Assembly (NCBI GenBank): GCA_016271365.2
Contig: CM057453.1
Location: 1,091,443,001 to 1,091,507,000, forward strand
Length of the DNA stretch: 64,000 nucleotides
Direction of reading: 5' to 3'
Origin: Neoceratodus forsteri
Taxonomy: Eukaryota; Chordata; Ceratodontiformes; Ceratodontidae
Each line of letters begins with the position of its first letter. Position 1 is the first letter of the stretch. The notes beneath the pieces were generated by a model, which saw only the letters and a program-made list of their open reading frames with translations, made no database searches and was not told the DNA's origin. Below are positions 21,404-32,219 of this stretch, piece by piece. Position numbers and translations under genes: made by a program.

Positions 21404-22066
21404 GGAATGTGGTAGGGGTACTAAAATTCAGAATGTGGCAGTGTCATAAAGTTTAAAAATGTGGCAGAGATGCACAGTTTCAAAATGTAGTAAATGCGTA
21501 GCTGTGGAATGTGGCTGGGATAATCGGTTTTGTAATGTGTCACGGATACATAATTTTGGTATGTGGTGGTGCATAATTTCAAAAGGTGGTGATGCTTGAT
21601 GTCGGATTGTGGTGGCAACATGCAGTTTCACAATGTGGCGTGGACATGGAATCTCAGAATGTGTCTGAGATGCACTGTTTCAGAATGTGGTAGTTGTGTG
21701 CAGTTTCAGAAGGTGGCAGGGATGCCATTTTTGGAATGGGGTGGGATGCATAATTGAAACGTGACAGGGACAAGTATTTTTGGAATGTGATGGGTATGTA
21801 CAGTATTGGAATGTGGGTGGGATGCACAGTTTTTTGGAATGTGGCAAAGATGCACTTTAGAATGTGTTTTGGACATGCAGTTTTGCAGAGTGATGGGGAT
21901 ACTCATTTTCAGAATGTGGTGGGAATGAGCAATTTTGGAATATGGTGGGGGTGCACATTTTCAGAATGTGATGAAGATGGGTAGTTTTGGAATGGGGCAG
22001 TGACACAGTTTCAGATTGTTGTGGGAAGGTACAGTTTCAGAATGTGGCTGGGAAATGCAATTTTAG
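21404..22066 (+). repeat. Minisatellite, about 26-bp unit, about 26 copies
   Basis: Degenerate units of the form AATGTGGTGGGGATGCACAG+TTTCAG follow one another from 21404 to the start of the CR1 copy at about 22067. Unit length drifts between 22 and 28 bp and many copies carry point changes, so the array is old. Open frames through it are artefacts of periodicity. The abrupt edge with the CR1 5' region suggests the CR1 inserted at the array edge or that the array belongs to its 5' UTR. Confidence 0.9.
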
Positions 22067-22074
22067 AAGGCAGA

Positions 22075-22955
22075 CCTTCTGGACACTGAGGTGCTGCCCT
22101 ATCTGCATGCATCTCTTTGGACTGCGGGATGAGGTAGCCAGACTCAGAGCGGAAGTAAACTGGGTCAGGAGTACCATCTCCCCTATCCAGAGACCACCCA
22201 GTCCAATGCAGCTGCCTCAAAGGATGCCGAGAACAAGGAGCACTTGGATGACAGTGGGCTCAGGGAGGGTTAGAGCGGTCAGGCAGAGGCACATCCCAGA
22301 TCCTATTCCACTCAAGAACTTGTATGCCATACTGGCAAACAGGGACAACCAAATAGAGGTACCCAGAGAAGTGGAAGAAAAGGATGTGGAGGTTAGCCAA
22401 GGAGGTGACCTCAGCGGGGAAAGCAGTGGACCCCAGAGGAGGAGGAAGCAAATCCTGGTAGGGGACTCAATCATAAGAGGGATCTAGCTAGGAATACAGG
22501 AGGGGGAGGACAGGGAGGTGAGGTGCCTACCAGGTGCCACTGCATGGAGGGATGGAAGGAAGATCCTGGGGATCACTGGGAAGGCAAGATGGGAGGGTGA
22601 GCAGGATGTCATTATCCACCTAGGTACTAATGACCTGGCAAATGGGGAGCCAAAGGAAGTTCAGGAAGAGTTTAGGAAATTTGGGGAGGGATCTCAAGCA
22701 AGTATCTACTTCTGTCACTTTCTCAGAAGTACTACCTGCGAGAGGCAAGGGAGAGCATGGGGTGCATGCACCAGGAACTTTAACTCATGGTTGAAAAACT
22801 GGTGCTGTGAGGAAGGGTTTGGATTCATTGGTGACTGGGGAACTACCTGGAGGGATGGAGGTTTGTTCAAGCCTGACGGCCTGCATCCATCCTGGAGGGG
22901 AATCCAAGCACTCAATGATGAGCTTAAATCCTACATTGACAAGCATTTAAACTAG
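22075..22955 (+). pseudogene. CR1 ORF1 with SGNH (GDSL-type) esterase domain, one stop
   Basis: Reading in one frame from about 22075, the N-terminus has a short Cys/His and charged coiled segment (CCPICMHLFGLRDEVARLRA), then a basic linker, then the esterase. Catalytic blocks are visible: Gly-Asp-Ser in ILVGDSIIRGI (about 22454), G-T-N-D in VIIHLGTNDLA (about 22610) and D-x-L-H in FKPDGLHPSWRG (about 22866). A TAG at 22485 interrupts the frame, just after the Ser block. Esterase-bearing ORF1 is established for CR1 LINEs, where it is thought to bind lipid or membrane and chaperone RNA. ORF2 begins about 105 bp downstream. Confidence 0.88.
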
Positions 22956-23059
22956 CAAAGGGGGGTGGCAGGCCAGCAAGGAGGGTACCTACTTGCTCAC
23001 CCCCCACAGCTAGCAGTGGAACCAGTGAACCAGAGGAGTGGCTATCTCTACAAAGCAGT

Positions 23060-24196
23060 GTGCAAAAGATGGAGATTAGTGCCCAAGAGGTGGATAGGCA
23101 GAAAAGAGGCAAAATTCAGCAGAAGGGCAGACAGCAAGGAGAACCAGGGATAAAGGACAACCAAGGAAGGGGCTGTAGTAGAACAGCAAAACAGTCTAGG
23201 GAGGTCAAATCATGGAAAGCCATGTGTGCAAATGCCAGGAGCCTTAGCAACAAGATGGAAGATCTGGAGGCTGTCATGGTGCAGTCAGACCTGGACATTG
23301 TGGCCATCACTGAAACCTGGTGTAATGATAAGCACGACTGGGAGATGGCCATACCTGGCTACAACATATTCAGAAGAGACAGGGCAGACAGGAAGGGAGG
23401 AGGAGTGGCACTGTATGTGAAAAATGACACAAGGGCCACAGAGATCCAGGAGGAACAAAATGGGGGAGAGATACTGTGGACTAAGCTGGAAAGGAAAATG
23501 GGGCCAGCCATCCGCACAGGTGTGGTCTATAGACCACCAGCCCAGGAGGAAGAAATGGATAGGGAGCTGATGCTAGCCATCCAAAGGATGGCAGACAAGG
23601 GTGAGGTAGTACTGGTTGGAGACTTCAATATTCCAGACATGGACTGGAGCATCCCAGCAGCAGCATCAACTAGGAGCAGATTTATCCTGGACTCCCTTCA
23701 GGGTGCCTTCCACAAGCAGCTGGTCATGGAACCAACTCGGCAGAAGGCACTACTGGACCTTGTGCTCACAAACAGGGACAGTGTGATGGGGGTAACAGTG
23801 GGGGAGTACCTGGGTAACAGTGACCACCAGTCATTGTGGTTTGAAATCACAGAAAGAGCAGAACCAAACCACACAAAAACACGTATCCTGGATTTTAGGG
23901 GGGCAGACTTTGGGAAAATGGGGAGATACTTGAAAGAGGCATTAAGGGGAATGGGGCAGGAATCAGGGGTTAAGGAACAGTGGGCAGTATTTAAAATGGG
24001 GATTACAAGAGCAACAGAATTATGCATTAAGCAGGTTAGCAAGAGGAAAAGGAAGAGGAGACCATTATGGTTTTCCAAAGAGGTAGCAAAGAAAGTGAAA
24101 GCCAAAAAGATTGCATTCAGGCAATACAAAAAGACACAGGCAGAAGGGGATAGGGAGAAGTACCAGGAGAAGCAAAGGGAGGCAGGAGGTCAGTAA
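23060..24196 (+). pseudogene. CR1 ORF2: AP-type endonuclease part
   Basis: A continuous 378-codon stretch. The endonuclease starts at about residue 50: CANARSLSNKMEDLEAVM, then DLDIVAITETWCNDKHDWEM with the metal-binding Glu, GYNIFRRDRADRKGGGVALY, VVYRPPAQEEE, LVGDFNIPDMDW (catalytic D-x-N) and LGNSDHQSLWFEI (catalytic S-D-H). All the catalytic residues that I can place are kept. The frame is lost near 24196, before the RT. This domain nicks target DNA to prime reverse transcription. Confidence 0.9.
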
Positions 24197-24199
24197 GGA

Positions 24200-25769
24200 A
24201 GCCAAGCTCAGACAGAAGAACACATTGCAAAATCAGTGGGTAGAGGGGACAACACCTTTACCGGTACATAAGTGAAAAAGAAAGGCAAAGGGAGGGATAG
24301 TGAGACTGACGGGAGGATGAAATACGTGGAGGATGACAACAGTAAAGCTGACATATTGAACAGAAATTTCTGCTCAGTCTGTACTGAGGAAGAGGAGGGT
24401 AATGGGTCTGAAGGGAGTACAAGGGGTGAGAATGGTGCAGAAATGGATACAAGTCCCTTTACACAAGAAAGGGTCCTGAAGGAACTGGAAGTAATAAGAG
24501 TTGATAAAGCAATGGGACCAGATGGGGTGCACCCCAGGGTCCTTAAAGAACTAAGAGAGGTGGTGGCTGAACCTCTGGCTATCCTGTTTAGCTGATCACT
24601 GGAACAGGGAGGTACCCAAAGACTGGAGGATAGCAGATGTAGTCCCTTTATACAAAAGTGGGAACAAAGAGGAAGCGGGAACTACAGACCGTCAGCCTCA
24701 CCTCGGTAGTGGGAAGATCATGGAAGCACTACTGAAGGAGAGATTGGTGGAACATCTGGTTGTCAATGGATTACAGGACCCAAGGCAGCATGGTTTCACC
24801 AGGGGGAGGACATGTCAGACCAACCTCGTTGAATTTTTTGACTGGGTGACTAGGGAGGTGGATCAGGGGAGGGCAGTGGACATGGCCTATCTGGACTGCA
24901 GCAAGGTCTTTGACACTGTGCCACATAGAAGACTATTACACAAACTGGGGAATATGGGTGTGGGCAGGACAGTAGTGTGGTGGGTAGGTAACTGACTGGG
25001 CGGCAGGACACAGAGGGTGGTGGTAAATGGCTGTCACTCCACAGAGGAAAGAGTGACCAGTGGGGTACCACAGGGATCAGTGCTGGGACCGGTCCTATTA
25101 GCATCTTCATCAGTGGCATTGCGCAGGACCCAGAAGGCAGAATTTCACTGTTCGCTGATGACACAAAGCTCTGTAACAGAGTAGACACACCAGAGGGTGT
25201 AAACAGAATGAGAAGGACCTGCAGAAACTTGTAGAATGGTCAGGATTTGGCAGTTGAAATTCAATGCAAAGAAGTGCAAGATAATGCATATGAGGCACAA
25301 AACCCTGGCACGATATATCAGTTTGGGGGGGTGAGGATATAGCATGCACCAAGCAGGAAAGGGATCTTGGGGTTGTTATCTCTGATGACCTCAAGGTGGG
25401 GAAACAGTGTGACAAGGCAGCAGGTAAAGCAAATAGGATGCTGGGATGCATAGGCAGGGGCATCACCAGCAGGAAAAGGGAGGTCATAATTCCACTGTAC
25501 AAGACACTAGTGAGGCCCCGCCTGGAGTACAGTGTACAGTTCTGGACACCTTACCTACGTAAGGACATAGGCAGGGTAGAGAAGGTTCAGAGGAGGGCAA
25601 CAAAGATGGTGCATGGATTGCATCACAAGTCCTATGAGGACAGGTTGAAAGAAATGAACATGTACTCCCTGGAGGAGAGGAGGGAGAGAGGGGATATGAT
25701 AGAGACATACAAATATCTTACAGGGAGGAACAGGGTGCAGGAATACACTATTTGTGAGCGAAAAAGATG
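24200..25769 (+). pseudogene. CR1 ORF2: reverse transcriptase part, frameshifted
   Basis: Open pieces in three frames: 24272-24595 (DKAMGPDGVHPRVLKELREV), 24720-24995 (QHGFTRGRTCQTNLVEFFDW, VDMAYLDCSKVFDTVPHRRL), then LFADDTKLC at about 25149, and 25396-25830 (KANRMLGCIGRGITSRKREV, YKTLVRPRLEYSVQFW, YKYLTGRNRVQE). The catalytic FADD is intact. The C-terminus is cut by the DIRS at 25770. Confidence 0.9.
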
Positions 25770-25930
25770 TTCTAGGGACATGGATATGTTGTTCATCCAC
25801 ACTTTCTGGCAGGTATCCTTGCCACTTTAAATCTTGCCGGAAGGTCTTCAAGCTGGCTCCTCCCACCTACCCGGGTGATAAAACTCTCGGCTCCGCCCCA
25901 TGACGCCAGATCTTCCTTACCGCTTGGAAG
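25770..25930 (+). repeat. Left inverted terminal repeat of DIRS copy B
   Basis: Starts TTCTAGGGACATGGATATGT and runs to the CATGACGCCAGATC stretch. Inverted partner at 38655-38828. The first 42 bases are complementary to the first half of the ICR at 38503-38546. Confidence 0.9.
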
Positions 25931-26045
25931 CTCAGGTTCCCTCCTTAACGCTTCTGCGATAAGACTGGTTCCTAATCCTTCGCTTACCCGAAATTAAGTT
26001 TATTGTTTTCAAGACTTCGGGTCAAATATTTCCCTCGCGGCTGCG

Positions 26046-28058
26046 ATGGACAAATCGACTCCCGGTTTCCGGAGGTGCCCATGTGGGCAGAAGATGTCTC
26101 TGACGGATCCGCACTCCACGTGCGTCTACTGCTTAGGCCTTGAGCACGACCCGCAGGCCTGCAATCTGTGCTCTTTCTTCTCGGCCTACGTCCTGGAGGA
26201 CCGCGCTGCCCATTTACAACTTGGGCGCCCCGAGAAACGTTATCCGCCGGTGAAGTCTAAGGAGGCCCGTTTGGCGGTGTCCGCAGCAGCTGGCTTCGGC
26301 GGAACAGCTCGAGCAGATGATCGCCCTCGAGGAGGAGGCGGCGCAGGCCGCATCTTGGTCTTCCTCGGTCGTGGACTTTATCCCACTCTCTTTGGGATCC
26401 TCCTATTCAGCTTCTTTTAAGGAGCTCTGTCAGTCCCTTTCCACCAAGGGAGAGGGGCCATCGGGACTTTCCTCTCAGTCCAAGAAGAAGGACTCTAAAG
26501 GTAAGTCCCTCCGTCAACGCTCTTGGGAGCGGGAGAGATCCCCCTCCCCGGGTAGTCGACCCTTGACTTCCGATCGATCCTTTGGCTTGACCACTGGCCT
26601 CACGGCGTCCCGTCAGGTCAGTTGGCGAGCCACCTCGGCATGCAGTCGAGATTTTCTCGACCCGTCGGATGGGTTGTTGACTGGTGAAGCCGACAACCCT
26701 CACTCCCCGGTTCCCCCGGTGGAGATCGAGGTGGCCGAGGACTTGCCTGTGCCTCCGGTTCCGGAGTCCATGGTCAAAACTGCCGAGCCGAGGGGAGAGC
26801 GGGTCTTCCCCGCCCTGCCCCAGAACCCTCCGCGGAAACACCGAGGTTCTCGGTCTCGGACATTTTCACGGTCCAGCCTATCCCGCCGGCATAGGCGGTC
26901 TCAGTCCCGGTACCGTAGTAAGCGGCGTCGCCACTCATTCTCGTCTTCCTCCTCGGACGAGGAGAGGCTGCGACGCAAGTTGCATCAGCGCTACGAGGAC
27001 CTCATGTGGCAGCAGCTCCTTCTGTCTGGGAGCAAGCCGACGTCGTCACCTTCCCTGGCCATCAAGTGGCTGTCACCGGAGCGGCCGAAGCGACCCCTCA
27101 CCCTAGTCGAGGCGCCTGCCCCCAGGCCTGTTGCTCGACCGAAACCGGCTGCCCCACCGATTCTGGTGGAACCTCCGCCTCCACAGCCGAAATTTGGGGC
27201 CGTGACCAAGAATTCTCGGTCGGGCCAGGGCCTGCCCCATAGGTTGTCTGTCACCCTCACTCCCGACCGCCCTCGGCAGGTGGAGGGTGGCTCAGGCCCA
27301 AGGCAGCTCTTTGCGGACTCGTCAGAGTCCGATGACAGTTCCTCCCTGTTCTCCAGGCAGGTCGACCTGGAGTCCTCTGGAGGTCAGTCGCTGGACGATA
27401 GCCCATCGTCCTTCATGGGTTTGCTTAGGCTCATCTCGGAGTCCACCGGGATGCAGCTCGAGCCCGTATCCAAGCGGGCCAAGTATCCCCTAATGGAGAT
27501 ATTGGACTGAGGGGATTCACCCACGGAGGCCTTTCCAGTGGCCGAGGCCATTGTCGGCCCGGCCTTGGAGCTCTGACAGCGACCTGCTTCCTGCCCTGCA
27601 CATTCGGCCAGGATGGCTAGGAAGTACGCGGTCCCTACCGGTTCCCTGTCCGGTTTTTTGGAACACCCCTCAGCTGAGGGGTTGGTTACTGACAGCGTCT
27701 TCCGGCGTGCAGGAAGCGCCAGGACATGGACAAGCTTCCGACAAGGAGTCCAAGAAATTGACCACGCCTGGCGTAAATTCACGCTCAGTGCCCCTTGGCC
27801 TCGCCAGGCCAGCTCGGCCATGCTGATGGCACACTTCTCTCACGCCCTGTTGGGCTCCCTGGATGAGGTAGTCCCTCATCTCCCGGCTGACCTGCAGACC
27901 ACGGTCAAGCAGGTACGGGACCAGGGCAGTGGCCAACCAGCAACTTCAGACTGCTCTGGACATCAGACTCATGTGCCAGGTCAGTCGCGGCCGCAGTGGC
28001 CATGCGCCGTCGGGCATGGCTGAGGATATCCACCTTCACAGCGGATACCCAGCACAAG
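26046..28058 (+). pseudogene. DIRS copy B Gag-like ORF1, N-terminal part
   Basis: ATG at 26046 opens a frame with a cysteine/histidine cluster (CPCGQKMSLTDPHSTCVYC, LGLEHDPQAC, LC), a likely zinc-binding module. The identical layout recurs at 51770-51860 in the related copy. After a +1 shift near 26320-26420 the frame 26317-27510 continues with a Ser/Arg-rich stretch (RSRTFSRSSLSRRHRRSQSR) that should bind nucleic acid, an acidic-serine tract, and LKLISEST-like text. 27610-28058 continues in other frames (MARKYAVPTGSLSGFLEHPS). It is cut at CACAAG (28053-28058) by a CR1 and resumes at 31029. Confidence 0.78.
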
Positions 28059-31028
28059 ATGGAGATTAGTGTCCAAAAGGTGGATAAGCAGAAAAGGGGC
28101 AAAATTCAGCAGAAGGGCAAACAGCAAGGAGAACCAGGGATAAATGACAACCAAGGAAGGGGCTGGAGTAGAACAGTGAAGCAGTCTAGGGAGGTCAAAT
28201 CATGGAAAGCCATGTGTGCAAATGCCAGAGCCTTAGCAACAAGATGGAAGATCTGGAGGCTGTCATGGTACAGTCAGACCTGGACATTGTGGCCATCACT
28301 GAAACCTGGTGTAATGATAACCATGACTGGGAGATGGCCATACCTGGCTACAACATATTCAGAAGAGACAGAGCAGGCAGGAAGGAGGAGGAGTGGCACT
28401 GTATGTGAAAAATGACATAAGGGCCACAGAGATCCAGGAGGAACAAAATGGGGAGAGATACTGTGGGTTAAGCTGGAAAGGAAAATGGGGCCAGCCATCC
28501 GCACAGGTGTGGTCTATAGACCACCAGCCCAGGAGGAAGAAACAGATAGGAGTTGATGCTAGCCATCCAAAGGATGGCAGACAAGGGTGAGGTAGTACTG
28601 GTTGGAGACTTCAATATACCAGACGTGGACTGGAGCATCCCAGCAGCAGCATCAACTAGGAGCAGATTTATCCTGGACCTCTCAGGGTGCCTTCCTCAAG
28701 CAACTGGTCATGGAACCAACTCGGCAGAAGGCAATACTGGACCTTGTGCTCACAAACAGGGACAGTGTGATGGGGTAACAGTGGGGAGCACCTGGGAACA
28801 GTGACCACCAGTCATTGTGGTTTGAAATCACAGAAAGAGCAGAACCAAACCACACAAAAACACGATCCTGGATTTTAGGGGCAGACTTTGGGAAAATGGG
28901 GAGATACTTGAAAGAGGCATTAAGGGAATGGGACAGGAATCAGGAGTTGAGGAACAGTGGGCAGTATTTAAAATGGGGATTATAAGAACAACAAATTATG
29001 CATTAAGCAGGTTAGCAAGAGGAAAAGGAAGAGAGACCATTATGGTTTTCCAAAGAGGTAGCAAAGAAAGTGAAAGCCAAAAGATTGCATTCAGGCAATA
29101 CAAAAGACACAGGCAGAAGGGGATAGGGAGAAGTACCAGGAGAAACAAAGGGAGGCAGGGAAGTCAGTAAGGGAAGCCAAAGCTCAGACAGAAGAACACA
29201 TTGCAAAATCAGTGGGTAAAGGGACAAAACCTTTACAGGTACATAAGTGAAAAAAAGAAAGACAAAGGAGGATAGTGAGACTGAAGGGAGGATGGGAGAC
29301 GTGGAGGATGACAACAATAAAGCTGACATATTGAACAGGTATTTCTGCTCAGTCTTACTAAGGAAGAGGGGTAATGGGTCTGAAGGGAGTACAAGGGTGA
29401 GAATGGTGCAGAAATGGACACAAGTCCCTTTACACGAGAAAGGGTCCTGAAGGAACTGGAAGTAATAAGAGCTGATAAAGCAATGGGGCCAGATGGGGTG
29501 CACCCAGGGTCCTTAAAGAACTAAGAGAGGTGGTGGCTGAACCTCTGGCTATCCTGTTCAGCCAATCACTGGAAACAGGAGGTACCCAAAGACTGGAGGA
29601 CAGCAGGCGTGTCCTCTTATACAAAAGTGGGAACAAAGAGGAAGGAGGGAACTACAGACCAGTCAGCCTCACCTCGTAGTGGGAAAGATCATGGAAGCAC
29701 TACTGAAGGAGAGATTGGTGGAACATCTGGTTGTCAATGGACTACAGGACCCAAGGCAGCATGGTTTCACCAGGGAGGTCACGTCAGACCAACCTCATTG
29801 AATTTTTGACTGGGTGACTAGGAGGTGGATCAGGGAGGGCAGTGGACATGGCCTCATCTGGACTTCAGCAAGGCCCTTGACACTGTGCCACATAGAAGAC
29901 TATTACACAAACTGGGGAATATGGGTGTGGGCAGGACAGTAGTGTGGTGGGTAGGTAGCTCTGGTGGCAGGACACAGAGGGTGGTGGTAATGGCTGTCAC
30001 TCCACAGAGGGAAGAGTAACCAGTGGGGTACCACAGGGATCAGTGCTGGGACCGTCCTATTCAACATCTTCATCAGTGACATTGCACAGGATCTAGAAGG
30101 CAGAATTTCACACCGCTGATGACACAAAGCTCTGTAACAGAGCAGACACACCAGAGGGTGTAGACAGAATGAGAAGGACCTGCAGAAACTTGAAGAATGG
30201 TCAAGGGTTTGGCAGTTGAAATTCAATGCAAAGAAGTGCATGATAATGCATATGGGGCACAAAACCCTGGCACAATATATCAGTTGGGGGTGAGGATATA
30301 GCATGCACCAAGCAGGAAAGGGATCTTGAGGTTGTCATCTCTGATGACCTCAAGGTAGGGAAACAGTGTGACAAGGCATCAGGTAAAGCAAATAGGATGC
30401 TGGGATGTATAGGCAGGGGCATCACCAGCAGGAAAAGGGAGGTCATAATTCCGCTATACAAGACACTAGTGAGGCCCCACCTGGAGTACAGTGTACAGTT
30501 CTGGAGACCATACCTATGTAAGGACATGGACAGGGTAGAGAAGGTTCAGAGGAGGGCAACAAAGATGGTGCATGGGTTGCATCACAAGTCCTATGAAGAC
30601 AGGTTGAAGGAACTGAACATGTACTCCCTGGAGGAGAGGAGGGAGAGAAGGGATATGATAGAGACATACAAGTATCTTACAGGGAGGACCAGGGTGCAGG
30701 AAAACACTATTTTTAAGTGAAAAAGATGTTTCAGGACTAGAGGGCATGGGATGAAGTTGGAGGGAGGACGATTCAGAGGAAACATGAGAAAGAATTTCTT
30801 CACAGAACGGGTGGTGGACAAGTGGAACACCCTGCCAGAGGAAGTGGTGGGGGCTGAAACAATCACGGGATTTAAGAATGCATGGGATAGACATAAAGGA
30901 ATTCTAGAGGGCAGGGGTAAGGGGAAACAGACTTCTAGGAAAACAAACTGAACTTACAAGCTCAAATGGGCAGACTAGGTGGGCCATAGGCCCTTATCTG
31001 CCGACACTGTCTATGTATCTATGTATCT
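28059..31028 (+). mobile_element. CR1-type LINE (copy B) inside DIRS copy B
   Basis: Nearly the same sequence as CR1 copy A from about 23068 on, so it is 5'-truncated just before the endonuclease. It keeps the 3' end missing in copy A, including a C-terminal block (NFFTERVVDKWNTLPEEVVG) and the tail TCTATGTATCTATGTATCT at about 31010-31028. DIRS Gag text runs up to CACAAG before it and resumes TTGGCAGATGTCC after it. Numerous one-base gaps relative to copy A, mostly in G- or A-runs, break the ORF. Confidence 0.93.
28060..30950 (+). pseudogene. CR1 copy B ORF2, heavily frameshifted
   Basis: Endonuclease pieces at 28202-28408 and 28553-28804 (LVGDFNIPDVDWSIPAA), RT pieces at 29825-30019 and 30397-30720 (KTLVRPHLEYSVQFWRPY), and C-terminus at 30751-30951. 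The FADD box region near 30105-30125 is damaged (text equivalent to the FA is lost before DDTKLC). Alignment with copy A shows mainly single-base losses rather than substitutions. Confidence 0.85.
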
Positions 31029-31771
31029 AGTTGGCAGATGTCCCTCTTGGGGACCACCTCTTCAGCCCTGGAGTGAGGGTCACCTCCAGAGGATCAGAAG
31101 TCCAATGCCACTCTGGACCTGTCTCCTCCGCCCAGAGGGACAAGGGCCACAGACCGCAACCCAAGCCCTTTTGTCCGTCTGCGCCCACGGCACGTCCAGC
31201 CCAGCAGCATCAGGGCCAGCAGGCTCGCACTTGGCATCCCAAAACCAAACCTGTGGCTTCCTCTTCCAGGAAGCAGGGAGGCAAAGGCCCAGGAGGTCCC
31301 TCGGCCGGTCCCTCCTCCAAGTCTGCTCAGTGATGAGTTAAGGGGTGTCGCCCCCAACCTCTTCACTCCACCCTGGGTTCCACCCATGGGGAGACAGCTC
31401 CGCCACTTCCTTTCCACCTGGTCCGCTATCACCACGGACCGGTGGATGCTGGAAGTGGTAGGAAAGGGTCTGCCTCTGGAGTTCGAGCAGGCCCCACCCT
31501 TCTGAGCCGTCCCTGGAGGCCCGTCTCATTAGTTTCGCTGTCGCTCGCTGAGCCGACATCGCCTGCTCCTCGAGAAAGAGGCTGACAGAGGTGGCGAACC
31601 CTCCCTCAGACCTGGGGTTTGTGTCCAGGTACTTCCTGGTCCCAAAACAGACGGGGGGCAGGTGCCCCATTCTCGACCTGCACGACCTGAACAAGTTCCT
31701 AAGGTCTCGGACCTTCAGGATGGTCACTCTGGCTCAGATAATACCATCCTTGGAACGAGGCGTGTGGTTCT
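31029..31771 (+). pseudogene. DIRS copy B: Gag C-terminus and start of RT
   Basis: 31031-31333 continues Gag (proline/glutamine/lysine-rich, KPVASSSRKQGGKGPGG). The RT region follows from about 31340. 31591-31771 contains FVSRYFLVPKQTGGRCPILD, LHDLNKFL and RTFRMVTLAQIIPSLERGVW, matching the first RT blocks of copy A. It stops at GTTCT (31767-31771), where the minus-strand LINE begins. Confidence 0.82.
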
Positions 31772-32219
31772 TATTTATTTATTTATTTAAACATCAGTTT
31801 AGAAACCTTTGAGCCAGAGGCTCATTTACAAAGGTACCTCGTCACAAAGAGGACATCAGAACAGTAGTACAAGGGACACAGTACTTACAAACAAAAAAGT
31901 TACAGTTCAATTACAATTTTGTTTCAATAGAATACAATCTCCAACGAAGCAAAAGATAACAAAAGGTGCAAAACTTATGGTCGGGGGAGAGCTGGTGGGA
32001 GTAGAAGGGAGGGAGATAAGGGAGGAGGAATTAGTAGGGAAAGGAAGGGGGGAGCCGCTCAGTGAGCATTGTCAAACAGAGTATGTATATATATATATAT
32101 ATATTTTTTTTACACTAGGCTAGCAGCAGTTGCATTTGCGAGAGCTAAGTAGGAAGTTTCTGAGCCTGGGCTTAAAGCAAGCTAAGGTTAGTGAGTTTGA
32201 GACACTGGCAGGGAGGAGT

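Larger units (their letters stand above)
22067..25769 (+). mobile_element. CR1-type LINE (copy A), cut at its 3' end by DIRS copy B
   Basis: The plus strand carries ORF1 with an esterase domain (to 22955), then ORF2 with AP endonuclease (23060-24196) and RT (24270-25760). The 3' end is missing: the text stops at AAAAAGATGT, exactly where the DIRS left terminus begins. The corresponding remainder is seen in copy B (30720-31028) but not downstream of the DIRS at 38829. Copies A and B are very similar at nucleotide level, so this CR1 family was active rather recently. Confidence 0.9.

Noticed and set aside
21754..21984. Open frame rich in Trp, Gly and Cys
   Set aside because: It is the 26-bp minisatellite read in one frame.
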